A stretch of 64,000 nucleotides of DNA, taken from assembly GCF_033473495.1 (NCBI RefSeq), contig NC_088938.1, positions 3,782,001 to 3,846,000 on the forward strand, given 5' to 3'. Both the position numbers and the translations under genes were made by a program. Below are positions 33,454 through 42,775 of the stretch, piece by piece (positions within the stretch are counted from its first letter, which is position 1; each line of letters opens with the position of its first letter). The notes beneath the pieces are model-generated. The model searched no databases. It saw nothing but the letters and a program-made list of their open reading frames with translations, and was not told where the DNA came from. Origin of the DNA: Cercospora beticola. Taxonomy: Eukaryota; Ascomycota; Dothideomycetes; Mycosphaerellales; Mycosphaerellaceae.

Positions 33454-34554
33454 CTACGATGAACGATAGCCATCATCACGTATCCCGTCCGGCAGCCCAT
33501 CCGGTAAACCATCTGTAGGCCCGATCATGCCGCTCCGCCCTCGACTTCCTATTCAAGCCATAAATGTTAGAAATGCCTCTGACCGGTCCTTGCCACCTGA
33601 TCTCTTTCATCTGATCAAATGCTTCGCGTCGTGTCAGTCAAAATACGCACCTCCACTCCGCCGTGAGCTTCCCTGCTGCTGTTGCTCCTCATAAGACCTC
33701 CTACCTTCACACTGCGTCGCTCCTTCACCCGGAGCACGAGGTCCTACCATCCAGTCTTCCATGGCCAACCAATCACTCCATTGTTTCTCTGCCGCGGCCA
33801 ACTCTTCGCCTTTTGCCTCATCGAGAGGCTTCATAAATGGAACGCTCTCGTCTCCGCCATATCCGCTCCCTACATCATACTGTCTCTTGCACGTCCGCCA
33901 CCCGCCGTGTTTTGCTGCAAACAAGTAATTCCTGCGTTCGCATTCGACGTGCGGCATGATTCCGCGCTCGTAATCGTCGCCGAAGAAGCCATGCATGATG
34001 GCAGGTTTGTCGAAGCCTGTCACCACGAGGCGGCGGATGTATGGTATAGGTGAGACGTGGACTTGTGGATTGGAGCTGTTGTGATGGTGGCTGCTGCCAG
34101 GCAAGTCGCGAGAGCGAGGACTATTGACATTGCTGCCGCTGCGGGAATAAGGATTGAATGTGAAGGGTTGCTGAGAAGCTGAGCTGGAGGCAGGATTGGA
34201 GGATGTCACGGGCGTGGAGAGCCATTGGAATGGCAGGCGAATGTTGATGAGGGCACAGACTGCTTGCGTACCAGGTTCGTACTGAGCGTGGTCGACGAAG
34301 TAGCGCTGACAGGACAGGTAGGCGGGATGCCAATCGAGGATGTCGAAAGTCGGATCGCTCAGGCCCACTGGCGGAGTCGGCTGGTGGGAGTCCATGCCGG
34401 AATGGACGGGCGGACGCGTGCTGGAATTTGTGGAGCCGTGGTAGTTCACATCGTAAGCAGCGGGGCGGTGGGACGAGGAGGAGGAGGAGGATGGATAAGA
34501 AGCGTAGGGTTGGCGCGGTGGGAGGGAGCCCATGGTCTGGCGGGTGGCGGGCAT
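33454..34554 (-). CDS. Unrecognised conserved-looking protein, serine-rich N-terminus
   Basis: I do not recognise the family. Exon 1 (34,554-33,651) encodes 301 codons plus one base; an intron 33,650-33,549 (102 bp, GTGCGT, branch TCTAACAT, acceptor AATAG) leads to exon 2 (33,548-33,454), giving 332 residues. Without splicing the frame stops after 306. The first 50 residues are low-complexity with a poly-Ser run. The body contains LDWHPAYLSCQRYFVDHAQY, VSPIPYIRRLVVTGFDKPAI, HGFFGDDYERGIMPHVECER and EKQWSDWLAMEDWMVGPRAP, a dense, tryptophan-rich pattern unlikely to arise by chance. The new C-terminus after splicing holds an SRGRSG motif and two LPDG repeats. It is probably a soluble cytoplasmic or nuclear protein; no signal peptide or membrane segment is seen. 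It is divergent from the aldo-keto reductase gene. Confidence 0.7.
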
Positions 34555-35129
34555 CGACTAGGCGCGAGTGGTGAAGTCATGCAAAACTGATGCGTTGATC
34601 GGTGGAGGAGATCTGGGTATTAGTAGCCGCGTTTCATGCCAGACCACGCGCCCACGAGCTCCACCATCGTTCGTCTGCGTGCGGGACTTCCGTCCATTGC
34701 GGATTGCCAACGCCTCATTCTGCGCTCGCAGCGACAGCGGATTTGTGGTGGAGGAACGGTGTACTCTTCGACCAGAGAAAGAAGGGTCCAGCGCAGGGTC
34801 CAGCGTGGTGCTGGGATGGGAGCTTCCCCTGCCAAAACCAGCGCCGTCCACCGCCCGCCATGTGCCGGACCGCAGAACCACGAGGCGAGCACGTTGTACA
34901 ATCTTACGCATTCCAAACAAAGTGCACATCACTTCTTACAGAGGATATACCTCCTCTATGACAAATGCGAGCCAACCGGAGAAAGCTGACCAGAACCACA
35001 ACGCTACAACACCTCCCTCCAGGAACAGGCGAGGATCACACGTCATAGCCACAGCATCGGAAGAGCCCCTCCAATGCCACACTCTCATCTCTCTCCCTCT
35101 GCATCTACACCGCTGACCTCCCACACCAC
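34555..35129. promoter_or_regulatory. Divergent promoter region, unknown gene and aldo-keto reductase
   Basis: 575 bp between divergent starts. Several overlapping openings on both strands (up to 182 codons) are out of phase with any family pattern and lack ATG starts. No specific binding motif is evident apart from a CT-rich stretch before 35,130. Confidence 0.45.
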
Positions 35130-36112
35130 ATGTCCCGGATAAACAAAATGGCTTACTCCCTCGCCACCCGCAAACCCCTCAACAATGGTCACAGCATCCC
35201 CTCCATCCACCTTGGCGTCTACCTCATGTCCGGAAAAGAAGCCTCACAAGCTGTAGGCCATGCTCTCGATGCAGGTTACCGCGCTGTAGATTCCGCACAA
35301 ATGTATCACAATGAACGCGAGGTCGGGAATGCGATCCAGAACTGGCTGAAATCTCATCCGGAGGTGAAGAGGGAGGATATGCATTATACGACGAAACTTG
35401 CTAGTAATAGTGATTATGAGAGGGCGAGGAAGAGTATTACGAAAAGTGTGAAAGAGTGTGGGTTGGGGTATATTGATTTGTTTTTGCTGCATAGTCCGTA
35501 TGGAGGGAAACAGGCACGATTGGAGAGCTGGAGAGCTGTAGAGGATGCTATTGAGGCGGGTGAGGTGAGGTCGGGTGGTGTTTCGAATTATGGCGAGAAG
35601 CATGTGAGTGGTGTCGCATGTTCTACTGTTTTGGGTTATTTCAACTGACGTCTGGCACAGATCGATGAACTGCTCTCTTCCAAGCCTCGAATTCTCCCTA
35701 CAGTGAATCAGATCGAAGTTCATCCGTTTAATACCCGGTCGGCCCTCACCCAGTACTGCGCGAAGAACAATATTGTCGTTGAGGCTTACGCTCCCCTAGC
35801 TCGGGCTTTGCGCATGAAGCATCCCGTCATTGTGGAATTGGCCAAGAAGTATGGCTGCACAAGTGGTCAGCTAATGGTGAGATGGAGTCTCCAACACGGC
35901 TACGTACCTTTGCCAAAGAGCGTAAGGAAGGAGAGAATTGTCGAGAACGCACAAGTCGAGCAGTTGGAGATCTCGGAACAAGACATGCAGAGGATGGACG
36001 AACTGGACGAGTACCTAGTCACTGGTAAGTTTGACAGGGAAAGAGTCGGGAATAAGCATTTGAATTTGAGGCTGACGTCGCTACAGATTGGGATCCCTTG
36101 GACGCGGATTAG
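35130..36112 (+). CDS. Aldo-keto reductase
   Basis: Three exons: 35,130-35,603, 35,661-36,024 and 36,087-36,112, with introns of 57 and 62 bp, encode 287 residues. A second in-frame ATG at 35,148 has a better context (AAAATGGCT) and would shorten the protein by six. The catalytic tetrad is complete: Asp54 and Tyr59 in [11 protein letters not shown], Lys89 in MHYTTKL and His121 in LFLLHSP. The C-terminal half has NQIEVHPF and [13 protein letters not shown], the NADPH-binding segment, and the third exon restores the usual ending TDWDP. It is a cytosolic NADPH-dependent carbonyl reductase. Close to the methyltransferase and hydroxylase, it could reduce a pathway intermediate, though many AKRs are general detoxifiers. 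Confidence 0.92.
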
Positions 36113-37110
36113 ACTTTGACAGGCATGCTATAGGGATACCCATAGCTCTGTCTTATCAATGCGGCGCAATCAAGACAGTAGCGTACCTTCTTGAGGCGAT
36201 ACTGCAAGAAACGAGCAAAACGAAGCGGAAGCAACTCACCAATCAGCGAGATCGAGAGGACCAAAAAATGCCCTACATGTCGGCCGCTTTGCGCTACCAG
36301 CAACATGTGTTGACAACCACCAGTCGTCAGTAAACGTTTGCTGTGCTCCAGTTCACATTGATGGAATTATACGACCACATGTCAAAATATGATCCCATCC
36401 CGGGAAACGCAGGCCAGGACTTACGTGACATCACGCCTAAGCGACCTCTAGGCCCAGAGCTGACGCAGAATCACAGATATGCGATGTGGGTATACAAGCC
36501 GTCGTTGAATCCCTATTTGATACGCTTCATCTCATCATCAGCGAAGTTAGAAGAACATATGAGAAAGAAAGCTCGATATCGGGAATCAAGAAATAAAGCC
36601 AACACTAAAAGCATCTCTGATCTATCATAAAATTTTGTGAATGCGCGTTGAGCGTGGACGCAATGCTGATCTTTGGTGATACAACAGTAAGCTACAGCTC
36701 TCCACCTTGTGTCGGCCCACTGTTGTGTAACATAAGACGATGCTGCCAGTATCACCCTGCGCTGAGGCGACCTTGACGTCCACCTTTGGGCTCGACAGCT
36801 ACTCGAAAACCAGGCATAGAATCTACCATGCAGACTCTCAGCTGTGCCAATTCAGACACAGTGCTTCTTCCGCTAACCACACTTGTGGACTTGCGAAAGA
36901 AAGTGGAGTCCTACGGGAACTTGCAGCTCCTATCCATGCAGACGGCAGCACTGTTTGAAGCGACAGATCGTCTTCTCTCAAACTACTCCACGCCGTTCCT
37001 CATTTTCGAAAACTTCCCATTGTAACTCCCCGACATCTGGCTGTCGAAACTCTTCGACATCTCATCTCTTTTCATTCACCACTCACTGACCGTCCCTTTT
37101 CTCCTCAGCG
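36113..37110. other. Intergenic region with one small ORF
   Basis: About 1 kb. It contains a possible 65-codon ORF (36,828-37,025, listed separately) and, from 37,020, a CT-rich stretch that looks like the leader of the F-box pseudogene. No other feature is seen. Confidence 0.45.
36828..37025 (+). CDS. Hypothetical 65-residue ORF
   Basis: ATG-initiated with an ordinary composition and amphipathic character (LTTLVDLRKKVESYGNLQLL), but no recognised family and no clear promoter. It ends 85 bp before the F-box pseudogene on the same strand, so it might be leader sequence of that gene or a remnant. Confidence 0.22.
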   Translation: MQTLSCANSDTVLLPLTTLVDLRKKVESYGNLQLLSMQTAALFEATDRLLSNYSTPFLIFENFPL

Positions 37111-38931
37111 ATGGCAGCCATGCCTTCCCTGTCCCGAAGGAACGAATGGGCCACCAAATTCCCAGCCGAAATCATCAAGCACATCTTCATTTACCTACAG
37201 CCACCATAACCAGAAACCCTCGGCCGTGCCCGACACGAGCACATCGAATTCGCAGACGAGCATGCCGAAGCCGTCAACCAATTCGCAGCTGCAAGCCACA
37301 AAGATCTCCTTCCAAGGTTGAAGACAAACGATGCCGAACACAAGGTCGGACTGCTCACGCTCAGCAACGCCACGCGTGCATGTAAACGCTTCCGCGATAT
37401 CACCCAGCCTCTTCTTTATGAGAGCTTCCCAGGACAGCCTGTTGCCCACCTGCAGAGTCTGAATCGCACGCTGATTGCACGACGGGATTTGGCTCGAATG
37501 GTCAAGAACATTACGATTGGCGAGTGGGACATAGATATGCTGAGGACACTGGATAAGTGCGCATCTCTCCCGCAAGAAGCTTTACCTAAACCGTACTAAT
37601 ATCTCTGCTTCCGCACAGATGGTGGCAACCCACTATCGCAAAAGTCGGACTAAGCACCCACCTCATCGAAGCCATCCACTCCAAAGCCGAAGCAGGTTTC
37701 GAAGATGCCCAAGTCGCTTTACTCCTTCTCCTTTGCACAGAAGTACAAGCCATCGATATCTGCGTCCCGCTTATGTTCAAACGAAGTAGCATCGTCAGCT
37801 TGCTCCTGACCGAAGTTGCCCAAGAACGTCCCAACACGCTGTTTCGTGGTGCAGAAGAAGATTTTCCAACACAGATGCCTACAAGTCTGCCGCTACGGAA
37901 GCTGAAAACCCTCAGTACACGCAATGCAAACCCGGCTCTCTCTGTCTGCATCTCCGCTTTCGAGAAACTGATGGCACTCAAGACAATCAAACGCCTCACC
38001 CTGTTCCGTACGTTGTTCGAATCAGAGATTTTGCCTTGCTTGCCGGGTCTGCAAGAAGTTTGCTTGTGGCGATGCAGGATAGGATCACAGCTCGGCGCAG
38101 CCCTCGCGGGCTGCGGGAATTTACGATCTCTGAAGGTCATCTGGCCTGGTTCGTCCATGGACTACATGCAAAATGTCTATCCGCTGGACACTGTCATCGA
38201 CTACAAGCAAATCGGCAACTTTATCACAAAGCACCTGAAGAAGCTAGAGACGTTGATCCTCGATCCACGCGAAGCATACCTCTTCGGCAAATCCTGCAAG
38301 CAACTGCACAGTTTGGACTTGTCCTTAATGGAACATCTGACAGAGCTTTCGGTCGAAGCACAAGCACTCTGGGACCAACACGTCAACAGACGAATGTCCT
38401 CACTGGGAGATGAAAGCGCCCCTTCCTCGCCTGAAGGAAATCCTCCCACGTTCATTAACCAAACTCGCCATCTTCGTTGATCGCCGCAGTGACCACATGT
38501 GGGCAATGAGGGACAAAGAATATCGCATCACCCGCAACGCGAAGCTCATGTTGTATGAATGTGCCAGATATCTCATTGATGCTCCGACATGCTTCAAGTC
38601 ACTTCATCTAGACGTGCCGTACATGGAGATCGAGCCAGGCTTTCGTGAGCTTGCAGCGCTGTTCAAAGACCTCGGACGCTCCGCAGATGAGGTGATTGGA
38701 GATCCCGCTGCGCAGAGGGCGAGTCCTGTTGTTGGTGCTACGACGCCAAAGGAGCAGCGAGTCAAGTTGAGGGGCATCTTTGGTTTGTGGCTGCCGGAGA
38801 GTGGTCGGTGGCCAACGGTAGTGATTGAGAAAGACGGCGAGATGTCGCAGGACGCGGATTGGGAGGAATGGAGGAAAGTGTTGGATCAGAAGATCGAGGT
38901 CTCCCGTGGATGGTTTCGCTGGGAACGATGA
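37111..38931 (+). pseudogene. F-box-like gene broken by a stop and a frameshift
   Basis: From ATG 37,111, residues 17-29 (FPAEIIKHIFIYL) form an F-box-like start. A TAA at 37,207-37,209 interrupts the frame where CAA would continue it; no donor lies close enough to splice it out. The frame then runs on coherently (RACKRFRDITQPLLYESF, typical of the post-F-box linker) through an intron at about 37,557-37,619 with a TACTAAT branch site. A one-base shift near the CCCC run at 38,419-38,422 moves the reading frame to that ending at 38,931 (LPRSLTKLAIFVDRRSD). Leucine-rich-like segments lie between. F-box proteins recruit substrates to SCF ubiquitin ligases. If the two lesions are real the gene is dead; assembly errors are the alternative. 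Confidence 0.7.
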
Positions 38932-39189
38932 TGGAGCAAATATCTCGAAGACTGGACGATGGATGCATTTACTCCAACCGCTCGTTTTGCATGAGTGACA
39001 TAAAGCTACGACAGAATTCTTAGCAAGGCATAATATATTTCGGAATTCCTACAGCTACTTGCGCTATTCTGAGAGCCAAGTCGAGGTTTGTGCTAGTACA
39101 GGAATCGCGGCGTGGTATACACATATCGAGTCAAACCCTATACTCAATGTTATAGAAACCAAAAACCCCACTCAACAGCTACATCCACA

Positions 39190-39555
39190 CTATATCTGCA
39201 TATACTCAACATTAATCCCCCCACCCGGCGAGGCAATCTGAGCAAAAGCATCATTGCTCAACTTCATAGTAGCCGGACAAGCTTCGCAATAATCCAAAAC
39301 TCTGACATCGATCGTGCTCCCTACGCACGGTTTATTCTGACCCGAAATGCACTTGAGCCTGCAACGTCTGCCACAAGCTGCTCCATTGTCCCAGAGGCCC
39401 TCTGACACAGAGATGAAGAGGTTGCCTGAAGGGAATTGACCCGGATCGTTCTGGTAGCAGCGTGTTGGCGTGTATAGCAGGTCGTAGGAGACGGCGGTGC
39501 CGATGTCTGCGAGGGCTGAAGAGGTGAGGATTTTGAGGATGAGGAAGATGTTCAT
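39190..39555 (-). CDS. Secreted EG45/PNP-like double-psi barrel protein (Ave1-type fold)
   Basis: A 121-residue single-exon protein with a hydrophobic N-terminal segment (MNIFLILKILTSSALA) suited to secretion. The mature part has GTAVSYDLLYTPTRCY, GNLFISVSEGLWDNGAACGR, STIDVRVLDYC, a segment MKLSNDAFAQIA and the end INVEYMQI, the pattern of expansin-related EG45 domains as in plant natriuretic peptides. Seven cysteines are present. In plants these are extracellular signalling proteins; in some plant-pathogenic fungi homologues, including Verticillium Ave1, are secreted effectors. Which of these roles applies is not visible here. It stands alone, between a broken F-box gene and the DUF7580 gene, in accessory sequence. 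Confidence 0.85.
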   Translation of the reverse strand: MNIFLILKILTSSALADIGTAVSYDLLYTPTRCYQNDPGQFPSGNLFISVSEGLWDNGAACGRRCRLKCISGQNKPCVGSTIDVRVLDYCEACPATMKLSNDAFAQIASPGGGINVEYMQI

Positions 39556-40526
39556 TCTGGAGGAGCTTTTTAGTGTTGCTGTTGTGAGTACTGTGTACCC
39601 AGAAGAGACGCTACGTACTCTTCAATGGATCCGGACTGCGGGTGGGAACGAGTTGACAGCGTTTGGCGCAATGTTGCAATGGTGTAACTGGGATTGAGCT
39701 CTCAAATTACTCGTTATACTTTGGAATGTGTACCTTGCACCATTTCCTCCGACCAGCAGGACGAACACTTATGTGGTGCCAATCGTGACTATAGTAAGAC
39801 GTGGAGTGCACACGCCCTGGATCAAGAAATTCTAGGCCGTCGCCTTGACAGAAACGTCTCCAATAGTCGCGCTTAGCACATAGATTACCGATCACGCTTG
39901 CCAGCATTCTCTGATACACTGTTTACTATTTATCCCAAAGAGGCGGGCGAGTCGACAGCAAGGCACACCCTGGTCATAATAGTGAGAAACGGTGGTGCAC
40001 TCGGTTGTTGACAGAATTGGTAGGACCCATACCAGATGGTGCTGAGCAGCATGAGATGCAGCGGATTCTTCAACCTGCGTGCTGGCGACGCTAAGTTCAA
40101 TGTCACCGCATGTTCGCAACCAATCTCGCCCTCGGGTAGGTCCTGCGCATTGCATTCATGTCGGGGACTTTGTGGCGTGAGGATCAGTTACACGCAACAT
40201 TGCTGTTGACGCGTGGCAGAAACAGCAATGACTGTCACTCTGGAGAGCCTATGGTATCGCAACGCAATAAGCAATGATGCCCAGCCTGCTTATCTTGAGC
40301 TTGATTGCTTCCAAAGATCCGGACTAACAGGCAACGACGATGGACAGCCGGGATCCAGACACCTGATCTTTGTGGCTGACACTATCCACCGGACTGCACG
40401 ATCGTATCGGAGCTGGCACTAGGCCAGTCGAATGCGGAAGCCATGCCTGAGCCGCAGCATGTCGACGCGTCCTCTGGTGCACAGAACTCCATGAGCATGT
40501 CCTCATACGAAGGCCCAATCTTGCAA
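39556..40526. other. Intergenic region, possible decayed fragment
   Basis: On the minus strand, 40,155-39,707 holds two adjoining openings whose boundary segment (HYYDQGVPCCRLARLFGI, then GNLCAKRDYW in another frame) loosely resembles a LysM module. The match is too weak to call a gene. Nothing else is seen. Confidence 0.3.
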
Positions 40527-42390
40527 TCACTTCTTAGGGTTGAGGTACTCATAGTACCGCTGCAGAGGTTGTACAACGTTCTGAGCGAAATCAGCCCTCC
40601 AGCCGTCGTCCTTCACAGCGACAGGCGCTTGTCGAAGAGTCCATGTAACAGCAGTGGCATACTCCTCACCAGCTTCACCTTGAACATCGTCCATCCATTC
40701 ACACGCGACAGCCTGCCTAATCATAGGATCTGATTTGCCAACCGCAAAAGCTGGATTGGACCAAAGAGGATGGTCTTCTAGTCGGTTGCCGAAGCACAGT
40801 TCCAGAAGAACTATTCCTAGCGTTGAGAAGCTCCGATCTTTTGTCGTTTGATGGGAACCGTTTGCAGTACCAGATAGGTCCGCCAATATGTAAGGTTCGC
40901 CATGTAGTGTAACAGTGGCGCCATCGGACGAAGTGGGGAAACGAACGTCTTCACACGTCCAGCGCTGTTGGAGCCAAGGCGTCGAATGTAGCTGGAGGTG
41001 AGATGATGCTAACGTGAGAGCAATTCCATAGCGCTCGACTCGCGTCAGGCGGAGTCTTGATCGCGAGTCCAGAATGTCCGCAAGGGTGGTACCTGCAGTG
41101 CTGGGTGTACTGTGCACTATCGGGAAGACCGCATATTCATTGTCTCCATCGCTGAGCTGTCCTAAGCAGGTGTCGGAAGCCGCATTCGGGTCGTGGACAG
41201 CAGAGCACGTTCGGCACAAGCCATCGTTCTCCAGGCTGATAATTTGTGGCTGCGTAGAGGGCGAGGTGCTAGATGTACCTGATGTTGAGGTCGAGTTGGC
41301 TGTTAGCGTCAATGTGGAGCCACTAGTTGATCTGCTGCACCGTTAGCATCACTCCATTGAAATCAGCTGTGCGAACATACCTGGTCGCTTCCAATGTTGT
41401 ACTACAGCTTTGAACAACAATAGAGGGCACTTGACTAGCAGGTTGCGGCCTCGACGCCTTGGATTCTCTGCTGCCCAGCTGTATTGTCGGCAGTGTGTCT
41501 GCTAGCCGCCATTGAATGCATTGCTGGCCTCCGCAAAGCTTCAGATGCATCTTCATCAGGACTTCATGAAACGATGGATGCTGCAGCCACAGTCTAGCTT
41601 GTGATCGACACTGGCATGTCCAGATTTTGTCCAGCAATCGGAAGATGCTCGCAGCATGGGAATGAAAGGTGAGGTGCTTCGCAATCGAACGGCGAGTTCC
41701 AGGACTCGTTCTGCTCTCGCTGAGCGCTGATATTCGGTCACTTTGGGCGAGAACATCTCGAAGTCGGTCGTTGCAGCTGTCGATCTGACGAAGGAGATCC
41801 TCTCGTTTCGCTGCCGCAAAGGCATAGTGGATTCTTTTGGCTTCAAAAGCTGCGTTCGCTCGCAGTATAAGGACTGTCTGAGCTTGCTGGTTGAGGGTGT
41901 TCGACGATGCCTTCTGTGACGAAGGTCAGTGCTTGCCTCCGCACCCAAAGCCCGTCCGTACCTGATTCTTAGCCATCAGACCGGCTTGGAACTTCGCATC
42001 ATCAACGCGGCATTCCTTGCTCAATCGAGCCATGAGTTCTAGTATGTCCAGTAGCATTTCCACGTAACGATCGTGGCATTCAGAAAGACGTATACGAAGC
42101 GCGTCTTCCACACGGTCCTCTTTCCACCCGTGACCGCCCGGATTCGCGAGGAGTCGTTCGTACTGTCCCCGATTGACAGTCCCATCATGCACGAGCGGCA
42201 AGAGCAACTCTTTCAAGTTCAGCCGGAACTTCAGCTGGCAATCCTTGATCTTGCCAATGTCCCGCTTGTGTGCTCGTTTCACTCTCCACCATGTGCTTGT
42301 CACTTTTCTCGTCTCCTCGTAATTCTCCATTGCCGATATCAGGAGTGGGAAAGCTCCCAGCACTAGGCCAGCAATCTCTATACCAGACAT
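40527..42390 (-). CDS. DUF7580-family protein (HeLo-like N-terminus, kinase-like C-terminus)
   Basis: Three exons, 42,390-41,962, 41,913-41,381 and 41,331-40,527, with introns of 48 and 49 bp (the second has a CTAAC branch site), encode 588 residues. The N-terminus MSGIEIAGLVLGAFPLLISA followed by WWRVKRAHKRDI and LKELLLPLV is the standard start of this large fungal family, whose leading segment resembles HeLo-type membrane-acting or signalling domains. The C-terminal third (RWTCEDVRFP, PYILADL, STLGIVLLELCFGNRLED) looks like a degenerate protein-kinase C-lobe without catalytic motifs. Function is unknown; relatives are often near NLR-like or heterokaryon-incompatibility genes. It is intact, unlike the divergent C2H2/TPR genes 385 bp away. 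Confidence 0.88.
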
Positions 42391-42775
42391 GGCGTGCTTC
42401 CGGCTGAGGGTTGACGCAGTGGATATGTTCGGACGGGTGATATCAGCTCACGATATGGCCAGCTCACGATGCTGACAGGACTGCAAGGACCGCGGACGGG
42501 CAGTCCGCAGCGTACGCTCGCTTGGACTGATCTCAGATCAGCCTGCTGTCGAACTCCTGCAACCGAGATGGCTCCAACTGCTTGCAGCACACTGCATGCT
42601 CAGCTCCACTCACTACACCCCGCGGCAGCGACACGTGCGCGTGCACATGCTGCAAACGCGGCTGCTGTCGAGGCTGACCGAGCAGGCAGCGCACATCTCG
42701 TCGCCATGATTGCGCTGATGGAACAGCGTTAGTCGTATCACGCTTTGACACGGTCGTGGACCACTTCACGACATC
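42391..42775. promoter_or_regulatory. Divergent promoter of DUF7580 and C2H2 genes
   Basis: 385 bp between divergent ATGs. CAGCTCACGAT occurs twice in direct orientation at 42,444-42,454 and 42,460-42,470. No TATA-like element is obvious. Confidence 0.4.
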
